Positions 30,099-37,750 of a stretch of DNA of 64,000 nucleotides are shown here, piece by piece. The notes beneath the pieces are model-generated. The model did not search any database, was not told the origin of the DNA, and saw only the letters and a program-made list of their open reading frames with translations. This DNA comes from Mycobacterium branderi (GTDB lineage Bacteria > Actinomycetota > Actinomycetes > Mycobacteriales > Mycobacteriaceae): positions 496,001 to 560,000 of the forward strand of contig NZ_AP022606.1 in NCBI RefSeq assembly GCF_010728725.1. The letters run 5' to 3'. Within the stretch, counting starts at the first letter, position 1, and the number at the start of each line of letters is the position of its first letter. A program made the position numbers and the translations under genes.

Positions 30099-31785
30099 GG
30101 GTTCGGTCCTCCTCATGGTTCGTAATACGTTGTCGACCAATCTGATTCAGGAACGCCGCGAAAGGCGGGATCTCGTCGGCCGAGCATGCGACGCTGACTA
30201 CTGATGGCCCGTCGACGTCCATCGCGTGCTGGATCGCCGCGGGTAACGCGTCGAGGTCGGCGACGTCGACCGAGGACAACCCGGGGAACATGGCCGCCAG
30301 CCCGGCGCCGAGATTGCTGGGGCTGAACCGGTTGTAGCTGTAGAGGTCGTCGTAGAAGAGCTGCTCGCGGGTGACGCACATGGCGTGGGCGTTGTTGTTG
30401 AACAACACGAACGTCACCGGCAGCCGGTATTGCACCGCGGTGTGCACCTCCATGCCGTGCATGAAAAACGCTCCGTCTCCGGCGATGACGACGGTGCGCC
30501 GGGCCCGGCCGAACGCCATCCCGATACCGGCACCGAAGCTGTAACCCATCCCGCCCATGCCGAGCGCGACGGCGAATCGGCCGCCGCGCCGCACCGGCAG
30601 GTAGTGGATTGCGGCCGCTCCGGTGTTGCCGGCGTCGACCACGATGTCGGCGCCGGCGGGCAGCGCAGCGTCCAGCACCGCCATAGCGTCGCGGTAGCGC
30701 ACACCCGGACCGTCGACGGCCGGGGGCCGCAGTTCGGTACGCGCCACGACGTCGGGCACCCGCAGGCCGGTGGGCCTCCCGCCGCCGGACAACTCCCGGG
30801 TCAGCATGCTCAGCGACAGGCGCACGTCGTCGGTATGCACGTGCGTGCACGGCAGGTACGGCGGCGCCGAGCCGATCGAGATCGTTCGCGTCGCCGCCAG
30901 CGCGTCGTCGAGGCCGGCGCGCGCGGTCACCGACAGCCGGGTGCCCACCACCAGGCACAACGCGCTGCCCGCCACCGCCTCGGCCACGCCGGGATGACCC
31001 ATCACGCCGGTGAGTCCGAGCGCCGACGACGATCCGAAACCCGGTGTACCGGCAACGTCCTTGGCATCGGGCACGCACGCCACCCGGGCACGCAACAGGG
31101 CGCGCAGCTCCTCGAGCTCTCGGCGAGCGTCATCGCGGGCCACCTGCTCGCCGGCGACGATCGTGACCGGTCCGTTGGCGCGGCGCAGGGCACGCACAAT
31201 CGGATGCAGGTCGCCGATCCGCGGCGCCGCAGCCTCGAGTTCGTAGCCATTGGCGGCGACGAGTCCTTGCTGAATGTCCTTGGGCAGCAACAACACCGCC
31301 GGACCCCCGGTTCGCGCGGCGGCGACTGCGGCAGGCAGGGCCGACGCGATGTCGCCGGGTGCCATTACCCGTCGGCAGAACACCGATACCGCGGAAAACA
31401 ACGCCTCGGCGTTCAGCGAACCGTTGCGGCCGCTGGTGTCCTGAAAACTGCCACGGCCGTCCATCGTCGTCGCAGGCTGACCCGCCAGCGCCAACACCGG
31501 CACCCGGCTGGCGAACGATTCCCCCAGTCCCGGAACGAGATTCAGCGCACCTCCGCCCGATGTCGCCGCCACCACGCCTAATCGGGCGCCGCCGCGGCTG
31601 TAACCGTCGGCCATCGCCGCGGCGGAGAATTCGTGCTTGGCCAGCACAGCGGTGACGTCGGAGCGGAAATGCGCTGCATCGTAAAGGTCTTCGATGTTGG
31701 CGCCGTCGACACCGAAGATGTAGTCGACTCCGATCCGCGCGAGATATTCGACGATGTGGTCGACCACCCGGTGTTGCCTGGCCAT
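30079..31785 (-). CDS. Thiamine-pyrophosphate enzyme of acetolactate-synthase type
   Basis: A 568-residue TPP enzyme with N-terminal PYR domain (Glu52 in KHEFSAAAMADG), a middle domain and C-terminal PP domain with the Mg/TPP motif GDGAFFM followed by FNNNAHAM. It should form or break carbon-carbon bonds at 2-oxo acids. No small regulatory subunit is nearby, so it is probably not a housekeeping IlvB. First gene of an operon starting from a SigL-type promoter at 31792-31819, whose -10 is six bases from the ATG, so the mRNA is probably leaderless. Confidence 0.86.
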   Translation of the reverse strand: MARQHRVVDHIVEYLARIGVDYIFGVDGANIEDLYDAAHFRSDVTAVLAKHEFSAAAMADGYSRGGARLGVVAATSGGGALNLVPGLGESFASRVPVLALAGQPATTMDGRGSFQDTSGRNGSLNAEALFSAVSVFCRRVMAPGDIASALPAAVAAARTGGPAVLLLPKDIQQGLVAANGYELEAAAPRIGDLHPIVRALRRANGPVTIVAGEQVARDDARRELEELRALLRARVACVPDAKDVAGTPGFGSSSALGLTGVMGHPGVAEAVAGSALCLVVGTRLSVTARAGLDDALAATRTISIGSAPPYLPCTHVHTDDVRLSLSMLTRELSGGGRPTGLRVPDVVARTELRPPAVDGPGVRYRDAMAVLDAALPAGADIVVDAGNTGAAAIHYLPVRRGGRFAVALGMGGMGYSFGAGIGMAFGRARRTVVIAGDGAFFMHGMEVHTAVQYRLPVTFVLFNNNAHAMCVTREQLFYDDLYSYNRFSPSNLGAGLAAMFPGLSSVDVADLDALPAAIQHAMDVDGPSVVSVACSADEIPPFAAFLNQIGRQRITNHEEDRTHVPASA

Positions 31786-31791
31786 ACCGGT

Positions 31792-31819
31792 AATACGACT
31801 GCCGGGTGGCCTTGGTTCA
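31792..31819 (-). promoter_or_regulatory. SigL-type promoter of the TPP-ketosynthase operon
   Basis: Read on the minus strand: TGAACC at 31819-31814, a 16-base spacer, and CGTATT at 31797-31792. This fits the SigL promoter type reported for M. tuberculosis (TGAACC, about 16-18 bases, CGT). The ATG of the TPP gene begins six bases after the -10, so the transcript should start at or next to the ATG. It lies in the short gap after rslA. Confidence 0.75.
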
Positions 31820-31833
31820 CCCTGGCGCGGAAT

Positions 31834-32607
31834 TTACAGCGAACGCTCCAGCAACACGTTGCCGTTGTCGGCGGAAACCACTTGCACCGCGGCGATTTGG
31901 TCGACAGGCGTGGAAATACTTCCGGCGGGCGTCGCCGTGTGGCCGGGTTCGGCCACCCAGGTGGCCAGCCGAGTGCGACTGCCGTCCCGGCCCACCACCA
32001 CCATCGCCAACCGGTCGTGGTGGGCGTACACCGGCGCCAGGCAAACGCATTTCATGTCGATATAGGTTCCCCAGTTCTGGCCGCTGACCGACACGGTCGA
32101 TGCCAGCGCTTTGGTCCCTACCTGCGCCATCTCCAGCGTCGACGCGCTCGGCTGGGGCGCGGCGGGGGCGCTTGCCTGCGGCGGCGCGGGCACAACGGCC
32201 GGGGAGTGCGGCTTGACGCCGACGAACACGCCGATCGCCAGCACCGCGGCCGCTGCGCCCGAGGCTGTCCACGTGATCACACGGGAGCGACGCCGCCGCC
32301 AGGCCACCTTGGCCAGCAGTGACGGCAGCATCTCGGGAGGCACGGATGCATCGCCGGTGTGGTCCGCCGCCTCGATCGCGGCCACCACGTTGTCGTCGAG
32401 CCGCGAGAGCAGGGCCGGCATGCCACTGAGTTCGGCGACAGCGCTGCGACACGACGCGCAGCCACGCAGGTGCGCCTCGAATTCCTGCCGGTCGGCGTCC
32501 GACAGCGAACCCAGCACGTAGGCGGCGTCCCACATCGCGTACTCGTGGTCGTCGCCCGGGGCTCGCCCACCGTCACCGGTTGGGCCGGCGCCCCATCGAG
32601 TAATCAT
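31834..32607 (-). CDS. rslA: Anti-sigma-L factor RslA
   Basis: Membrane anti-sigma factor of 257 residues that holds SigL inactive. The N-terminal zinc anti-sigma domain has HLRGCASC (H-x3-C-x2-C). One transmembrane helix lies near residues 110-130, followed by a Pro/Ala-rich stretch and a C-terminal external domain with CVCLAP Cys pair. It matches M. tuberculosis RslA (Rv0736) over most of its length. ATGA overlap with sigL; release of zinc on oxidation is the known trigger for the family member. Confidence 0.94.
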   Translation of the reverse strand: MITRWGAGPTGDGGRAPGDDHEYAMWDAAYVLGSLSDADRQEFEAHLRGCASCRSAVAELSGMPALLSRLDDNVVAAIEAADHTGDASVPPEMLPSLLAKVAWRRRRSRVITWTASGAAAAVLAIGVFVGVKPHSPAVVPAPPQASAPAAPQPSASTLEMAQVGTKALASTVSVSGQNWGTYIDMKCVCLAPVYAHHDRLAMVVVGRDGSRTRLATWVAEPGHTATPAGSISTPVDQIAAVQVVSADNGNVLLERSL

Positions 32608-33143
32608 CGGGTAACCCCCATCTCCTGAAGGGTGAGTCGTAGGGCTCGCAGGGCGTAATGCAGGCGTGATTTCACGGTACCCTCGGCAATCCCGAGGTCG
32701 GCGGCGATCGCAGATGTGGTCCAGCCCCGGTAGTACGAGCGGGAGACCACGGCGCGATGCTCGGGCGACAATTGCGCCATCGCCTCCGCGATCAGCATCC
32801 GGTCCAGGGCCGAATTGACCTCGTCGGGACCGGCCTGCTCCGGCGCGGCGTCCAGCGAGCTGACTTCGTTTCGCGAACGCGCACTTCGGCTTTGGTCGAT
32901 GATCATGTTGCGGGCGACGGTGAACAGCCAGGCCCGCGCCGAGCGCTCGCCGTCGCCGACGACCTCGGGATGCTGCCAGGCCCGCAGCAGCGTCTCCTGC
33001 ACGACGTCTTCGGCCCGGGCCCGGTCACCAGTCAACCGGACGGCAAAACGCCACAACGCCGCGGCGTGCTCGTCGTAGAGCGCTTTCATCAACGCCTCTT
33101 CCGGAGCCGCCCGCCCGGTGGCATCCCGGACCCGATCGTCCAT
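32604..33143 (-). CDS. sigL: ECF sigma factor SigL
   Basis: ECF sigma factor of 179 residues, matching Rv0735 almost throughout. Region 2 includes RAEDVVQETLLRAW and the RNMIID helix; region 4 has SPEHRAVV and TSAIAADLGIAEGTVKSRL. I use ATG 33143, preceded by a GAGG site and by a SigL-type promoter at 33162-33189, so the gene is likely autoregulated. ATGA-coupled to rslA. In M. tuberculosis SigL is reported to control polyketide-type genes, consistent with the biosynthetic neighbours here. Confidence 0.95.
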   Translation of the reverse strand: MDDRVRDATGRAAPEEALMKALYDEHAAALWRFAVRLTGDRARAEDVVQETLLRAWQHPEVVGDGERSARAWLFTVARNMIIDQSRSARSRNEVSSLDAAPEQAGPDEVNSALDRMLIAEAMAQLSPEHRAVVSRSYYRGWTTSAIAADLGIAEGTVKSRLHYALRALRLTLQEMGVTR

Positions 33144-33161
33144 CACCAGCCTCACTGTGAG

Positions 33162-33189
33162 TACACGAATCAAACGCCTGTTTCGTTCA
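33162..33189 (-). promoter_or_regulatory. SigL-type autoregulatory promoter of sigL-rslA
   Basis: Minus strand: TGAACG at 33189-33184, 16-base spacer, CGTGTA at 33167-33162, then an 18-base stretch to the sigL ATG. It overlaps the last codons of the carotenoid oxygenase fusion gene. The -10 matches the reported CGTGTR form. The spacer shares GGCGTTTGA with the spacer upstream of the truncated sigL copy. Confidence 0.78.
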
Positions 33190-34825
33190 CGTGGCTAACC
33201 TCTGCTGCGTCGGTGATCCAGTTGCCGTGGAAGCCGTGCGGCACCCGCCGCGGCATCCGCACGCGGGCAACCGGTTCCCCACCGAAATCCGACGCGTCGA
33301 GGATCACCAGATCGCTGCCGTCGCGAACCGGGTCGTACACGTAGCTCAGGTACCAGCCCGCCGACTCGTCCGACTGTTCGCCCGCGGGCACGAACACCGC
33401 CTCATCGGCAGTGCCGCGACTGCCGAACCGGTGTTCTTCGGCCGTATCGCGTAAGAGGTCGTAGCGCACCAGGCAGTTGGTGCCGACCGCGACGGAGTAG
33501 CGAGCCGGCCGGCCGGTTCGCCTGTCGTCGATCCGGGGGAACTCGATGGCGCGGTCGTCGAGTTGTTGCTCGTCGACCTTGCCGGCGTCGGTGTCGATGG
33601 TCCATTGCCACAGTGCCGCGCCAGTGTCGAACACACTGTCCTCTCGCCACAATTCTGGGTAGCGAACCACCTGCAGCACAATGGAATTGACACTGTCGTA
33701 CGCATTGGCAAGGTGGAAGACGTAGCACGGGTCGACGTCGAACCAGCGCACCGCGCCGTACGGGTCGTCGCGGCGCAGCACACCGAGACGCGCGCCGTAG
33801 GAGTCGTCCCACCGGTAGGGCACGTCCTGATCGGCTTGCATGGTCAAGGCAACGCCCAGGTCGAATACCAGTGGCAGGTCGAAGAACACGACATGTTCGG
33901 CGGTCAACGCGAAGTCGTGCATCAGCGTGAGCGCCGGGACGTCGACGGGGCGGCTGATGGTCAGCTCGCCGTCGGCATTCGCCCGGTGGTAGGTGACGTG
34001 CGGGGCGAAGATGCCGCCGTAGCCGAAGAAGTGCAACTCGCCGGTATCCGGGCAGATCTTCGGGTGTGCCGTCATCGCGTCAGCCAGCTTGCCGCCGAAG
34101 TCGTAGGCGCCCAACGTTTTCAGATCGTTGGTGATCTCGTACGGCAGCGACGTCTCCATCAGCGCCAGCGTTTTGCCCGCGTGCCGGACGACGTGGGTGT
34201 TGGCGACGCTGGAGCGCAGGTTGCGGGTGCCGTCGGCGTTGTATGTCGGGAACGGATCGGCGAAGCTCTCGGTGCGCACCCAGCGGTTGCGGTACCACGC
34301 GACACGGCCGTTCTCGAGCCGCACCCCGTGCACCATGCCGTCGCCGACGCACCAATGTCCCTGGGCCTCGCGCGGGTTCGGGCCGTTCCGCAGGTACCAA
34401 CCATTGAGCTCGCTGGGAATGTGTCCCTCGACCGGGAGATCCAGGACGGTCAGCTCGTCGGGCACCGGCGCATAGTTCGCGGTGCGAAAGACCGGGAACA
34501 CAGTCTGCTCCGGCACGGCGTTGGCCGCCGACCGGCTTGCGGGCGTGCCGACCTTGTCGAGCACAAGCAGGGGCGCAGCATGTGCAGGTTGCTCGTCGAG
34601 CGCGGCCACCTCGTCGGGAGAGAGCAGGGCCAGCAGAGCCGGCATGTCGGCCAGTTCGTCAACGGCCTGCCGGCATGACGCGCAGGCACCCAGATGCGTC
34701 TCGAATTCCCGCCGCTCGGCTGCCGACAGCGACCCCAGCACGTAAGCCGCGTCCCACGTCGCATAGTCATGGCCGCCGTAGGGTTCACCGTTGTGGGCCA
34801 TGCCGTGGCCGTGTGCGCGCGTCAT
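33170..34825 (-). CDS. Anti-sigma zinc domain fused to carotenoid cleavage oxygenase
   Basis: A 551-residue fusion in one uninterrupted frame. Residues about 18-75 are an RslA-like anti-sigma domain (WDAAYVLGSLS, then His44, Cys48, Cys51). Residues about 118-545 are a full carotenoid oxygenase (RPE65/CCD family) with all four iron-ligand His: 254 (TAHPK), 303 (MHDFALT), 371 (FHLANAYD) and 533 (FHGNWI). There is no membrane helix, unlike RslA. The start overlaps the truncated sigma gene as ATGA, as rslA overlaps sigL. The enzyme could cleave a carotenoid or apocarotenoid, or sense one, and release a sigma domain; the link is inference. Confidence 0.88.
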   Translation of the reverse strand: MTRAHGHGMAHNGEPYGGHDYATWDAAYVLGSLSAAERREFETHLGACASCRQAVDELADMPALLALLSPDEVAALDEQPAHAAPLLVLDKVGTPASRSAANAVPEQTVFPVFRTANYAPVPDELTVLDLPVEGHIPSELNGWYLRNGPNPREAQGHWCVGDGMVHGVRLENGRVAWYRNRWVRTESFADPFPTYNADGTRNLRSSVANTHVVRHAGKTLALMETSLPYEITNDLKTLGAYDFGGKLADAMTAHPKICPDTGELHFFGYGGIFAPHVTYHRANADGELTISRPVDVPALTLMHDFALTAEHVVFFDLPLVFDLGVALTMQADQDVPYRWDDSYGARLGVLRRDDPYGAVRWFDVDPCYVFHLANAYDSVNSIVLQVVRYPELWREDSVFDTGAALWQWTIDTDAGKVDEQQLDDRAIEFPRIDDRRTGRPARYSVAVGTNCLVRYDLLRDTAEEHRFGSRGTADEAVFVPAGEQSDESAGWYLSYVYDPVRDGSDLVILDASDFGGEPVARVRMPRRVPHGFHGNWITDAAEVSHVNETGV

Positions 34826-35052
34826 GGCGTCACCCCCATCTCCCTCAACGTCTGTCGCAAGGCGCGCAACGCATAGTGCAGCCACGACTTCGCGGTTCCC
34901 TCTGGGATCCCCAGCTCGGCCGCGATTTGCCCGATAGGCAGCCCCTGGTAGTAGGCGCGGTGGACCACCGCGCGATGTTCGGGGGACAACCGCGCCATCG
35001 CATCGGCCATCAGCGCCCGGTCCAGCCCGGCATCGGCTTCGGGAATATCCAT
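34822..35052 (-). CDS. Sigma region 4-only protein, truncated sigL paralogue
   Basis: A 76-residue protein that aligns with the last 75 residues of SigL only: SPEHRAVV, then IGQIAAELGIPEGTAKSWLHYALRALR as the -35-binding helix-turn-helix. Region 2 is missing and only 75 bp separate it from the next gene upstream, so this is a deletion, not a missed frameshift. ATG 35052 has an AGG site. Since RslA contacts SigL region 4, this piece could bind the fused anti-sigma domain or act as a decoy. It may also be a decaying remnant. Confidence 0.75.
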   Translation of the reverse strand: MDIPEADAGLDRALMADAMARLSPEHRAVVHRAYYQGLPIGQIAAELGIPEGTAKSWLHYALRALRQTLREMGVTP

Positions 35053-35069
35053 CACCAGCCCTCCGGTGA

Positions 35070-35097
35070 AATACGACTCAAACGCCCATCTGGTTCA
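35070..35097 (-). promoter_or_regulatory. SigL-type promoter of the sigma4 / anti-sigma-oxygenase pair
   Basis: Minus strand: TGAACC at 35097-35092, 16-base spacer, CGTATT at 35075-35070, with the ATG 17 bases further. The whole 5' region resembles that of sigL (including GGGCTGGTGATGGA versus GAGGCTGGTGATGGA), showing that the promoter was copied along with the gene. Confidence 0.78.
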
Positions 35098-35130
35098 CCG
35101 GCGCTGTACACGTGGGTCAGCCAGTCGAGG

Positions 35131-36507
35131 TCACCGCCACGATGTGTGTTCCCAGTGTGGACCCGATGGAGTTTGGGCGCCAGACATCCAGCTGTGGAAT
35201 CGGCCGTCGGGGTCGTAGGCCGCGCGCACCTGGTCCAGCCGTGCCATGGTGGATTCGGTGACGAATCGCGCCGGTCGCCGGCACAAGTTCTCGTCGGCGA
35301 GCGAGATGCCGGTCGACAGATGCGACATCGCCGCCATGTTCGACGCGGCCCAGTCCCGGTACCGTTCGTCGTCGGCCGGATCCCGCCAGATGGTGTAGAG
35401 CGCCAGGTAGATTTGGTCCTCCAGGCCGTACACCTCGTCGTCGCGTTCCGGGGACGTGTTCCACCCGGTGAAGATGAAATGCGACGGGTGCGGTGGCATG
35501 GTTTCGATGATTTTGCGGATGCCGGGCAGTAGTTCCTCGGCCGAAGCCGACGTGAACATGCTGTCGGCGATATAGCGGTAACCCTTGGGATAACTGGCCA
35601 TCACGGCGCCATACCAGTTGGCCAAGGTGGTGGGCGCGTACGGCAGGTTGACGATCGCCTTGTCGATGACAGGGCAAGTCCCCAGCGGCGCAAGGGCTTT
35701 GACAGCTTCCTCTTCGGACTTGGCGAACACGGGTGAGGCGATCGTGATGCCGGGCTCGTCCCGCCCGGCCGCCGGAAGGCTACGCGCGGTGTGGATCTGC
35801 AGTTCGACGCTGGCGTCGATCTCGCAGCGGACAGCACGTCCCCAGCTGAAGACCTCGTCGGCGACGTCGATCGGGTACATGTACAGGCAGGTGCCCCAGA
35901 CCGGCGGGCGCGGGTAAAGCCGCAACCTGAAAGAGGTGACCACGCCGAAGAAGCCCGGACCCGACCCGCGGGCCGCCCAGTACAGGTCGGGGTGGTTCTC
36001 CGGGTCGCAGTAAACCTGGTCACCGTCGGCGGTGACGACCTGCAGCCCGAGCACGCTCTCGCAGGCCGGCCCGAGCGCCGGGCTGTTCCAGCCGTATCCG
36101 CCCTGCAGGAGATAGCCGCCGAGGCAGATGCCTTCACAGTGGCCGGCCGGGAAGAAAAGCCCCTGCGCATCCAGTTCGGCGGCGAAGACGCTGGCGACCT
36201 TGCCCGGCCCGACGTCGGCGGTCATCCGATCCGGGTCGACGCTGCAGTGATCGAGGCGGCTGACGTCGAGCAGCACGCCGCCGTCACGGAGGTGGCTGGC
36301 GGTCCAGCTGTGTCCGCCGGACCGTACGCCGACGCGATGCCCGTTCGCGCGCGCATAGCGTAGGGCTGCCACTACGTCGTCGGTGTCGTGCGCCTGCACG
36401 ATCACATCGGGAAAGCGGTCGGGCACCAAACCATTCCATACCGTTGCGCGGCGAGCTGCCTCATACCCGTCGGAGCCGCGACAGAAGACCTTGTCGGCGG
36501 ATATCAT
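35131..36507 (-). CDS. Berberine-bridge-type FAD-linked oxidase
   Basis: A 458-residue VAO/PCMH-family flavoenzyme with a C-terminal BBE segment. FAD is probably bound twice covalently: His66 in RSGGHSW and Cys124 in GHCEGICLGG. Such enzymes oxidise or cyclise alcohols, sugars and natural-product intermediates. No secretion signal is obvious. It follows the flavin monooxygenase with an ATGA overlap, and both are transcribed from the SigL-type promoter at 37701-37728. Confidence 0.85.
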   Translation of the reverse strand: MISADKVFCRGSDGYEAARRATVWNGLVPDRFPDVIVQAHDTDDVVAALRYARANGHRVGVRSGGHSWTASHLRDGGVLLDVSRLDHCSVDPDRMTADVGPGKVASVFAAELDAQGLFFPAGHCEGICLGGYLLQGGYGWNSPALGPACESVLGLQVVTADGDQVYCDPENHPDLYWAARGSGPGFFGVVTSFRLRLYPRPPVWGTCLYMYPIDVADEVFSWGRAVRCEIDASVELQIHTARSLPAAGRDEPGITIASPVFAKSEEEAVKALAPLGTCPVIDKAIVNLPYAPTTLANWYGAVMASYPKGYRYIADSMFTSASAEELLPGIRKIIETMPPHPSHFIFTGWNTSPERDDEVYGLEDQIYLALYTIWRDPADDERYRDWAASNMAAMSHLSTGISLADENLCRRPARFVTESTMARLDQVRAAYDPDGRFHSWMSGAQTPSGPHWEHTSWR

Positions 36508-37694
36508 TGCAGCACCTCGCTTTTAGCCCGCCGCGGCGCCGTTGAAAGATAGGCCGCGACTTGGCTCGCCAGCGGCGTCGCAGCGAGCCGAATGGCCCGC
36601 AGTGGGCCATTGGGCGGGATGCCGTATCCGATGGCGAACATTCCGTCGGCGAGGTGCGAGGCAAAGCCGCCGCGCGGGTTGCCGCGCTCGTCGAGTACGC
36701 CCAGGTGGCCGACCAGACCGTGAAGGTCGGTGCGAAACCCGGTGGCAGCGATGATCGTCTGCGGCGTTACCGATGTGCCGTCGGTCAGGATCACACGGTC
36801 GGATTCGATCGCCTTGACGGCGGCCACGACGGCCACGTGCCCGGCTCGCACAGTGTCGACGAGCTCGTCGGCCAGCGTGGGGATCCGGCCGCGCGTTTCC
36901 ACCGTCGCCTTCAGTCCGAGCGGCGGCCGGCCAAAACCGCAGGCCGCCAGGTCTTTCCACATCAGGCGGTTGAGCCGCCCGATCACCGGGTCGACCAGCC
37001 GCGCCGGGACCCGCGCAAACAGTTCGAGGAAGATGTCCGACGGAACCGGCCCGATGGCCCGCCGCACCAGGTGCGGCGGGGTACGTATCGCAAGCCAGAT
37101 CCGACGGGCGCCGGCGGTGGCGAGTTGGACGGCGATGTCGGCGCCCGAATTGCCGGCGCCGACAACCAGGACGTCGCGACCGCGGTAGGGCCAGGCATTG
37201 GTGAAGTTCCCGGAGTGCACGAGCTCGCCCGTGAAGCCACTCAACCCGGGCCAGGGCGGGACGGTAGGTGCGCTGTAGTTTCCGGTGGCGAGAACGACTG
37301 CCGCGGTTCGGATTTCACCCGACGACGTGTCCAGGTGCCACGCTCCCCCGGCCCGGTCGATGCGACGGACGTCGCACCCGAGCCGCAGCGCGATGTTTTG
37401 CTGCGCAGCGTAGTGGTCGAAATAGCGGACCATGTCCTCTTTGGTCGGCCAGCGGCCGGCGTTCAGCGGAATCCGTTGCCCGGGAAGATGCGACAAGAAT
37501 CCGTTGGTGTTGAGCCGGAAGTTGTCATAGCGCCTGCGCCATGAAATCGCCGGCGCCGCCGCTCGATCGAGGACGAGCGCCGTGACGCCGTGCCGATGGC
37601 CGAGTTGGCGCGCCACCGCCAGGCCGGCGGGCCCCGCCCCGACGACCACAGCCTCAGGTTCGTCGTCACTGGGCAGGCGAGGACCTCGGGTCAC
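36504..37694 (-). CDS. FMO-type flavin monooxygenase
   Basis: Single-component class B monooxygenase of 396 residues. The FAD motif VVGAGPAGLA is near residue 17 and the NADPH motif VVGAGNSGAD near residue 173; the second part has VILTDGTSVT and IIAATGFRTDL. The start is GTG 37694, six bases after the -10 of a SigL-type promoter, so the mRNA is probably leaderless. It should oxygenate a C, N or S centre of a cluster intermediate. Coupled by ATGA to the BBE-type oxidase. Confidence 0.85.
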   Translation of the reverse strand: MTRGPRLPSDDEPEAVVVGAGPAGLAVARQLGHRHGVTALVLDRAAAPAISWRRRYDNFRLNTNGFLSHLPGQRIPLNAGRWPTKEDMVRYFDHYAAQQNIALRLGCDVRRIDRAGGAWHLDTSSGEIRTAAVVLATGNYSAPTVPPWPGLSGFTGELVHSGNFTNAWPYRGRDVLVVGAGNSGADIAVQLATAGARRIWLAIRTPPHLVRRAIGPVPSDIFLELFARVPARLVDPVIGRLNRLMWKDLAACGFGRPPLGLKATVETRGRIPTLADELVDTVRAGHVAVVAAVKAIESDRVILTDGTSVTPQTIIAATGFRTDLHGLVGHLGVLDERGNPRGGFASHLADGMFAIGYGIPPNGPLRAIRLAATPLASQVAAYLSTAPRRAKSEVLQ

Positions 37695-37700
37695 AGCAGT

Positions 37701-37728
37701 AATACGAGCCGCGACCGATGATGGTTCA
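37701..37728 (-). promoter_or_regulatory. SigL-type promoter of the monooxygenase-oxidase operon
   Basis: Minus strand: TGAACC at 37728-37723, 16-base spacer, CGTATT at 37706-37701. The GTG of the monooxygenase begins six bases after the -10, the same spacing as at the TPP operon. The site sits in the short gap between mapA and the monooxygenase. Confidence 0.76.
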
Positions 37729-37750
37729 GTCGGTCAGGTGGTCCACCGGT

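Noticed and set aside
34822..35130. Truncated sigma gene as a frameshifted full-length sigL copy
   Set aside because: Only 75 bp separate it from the oxidase stop, too little for region 2; it is a deletion, not a frameshift.
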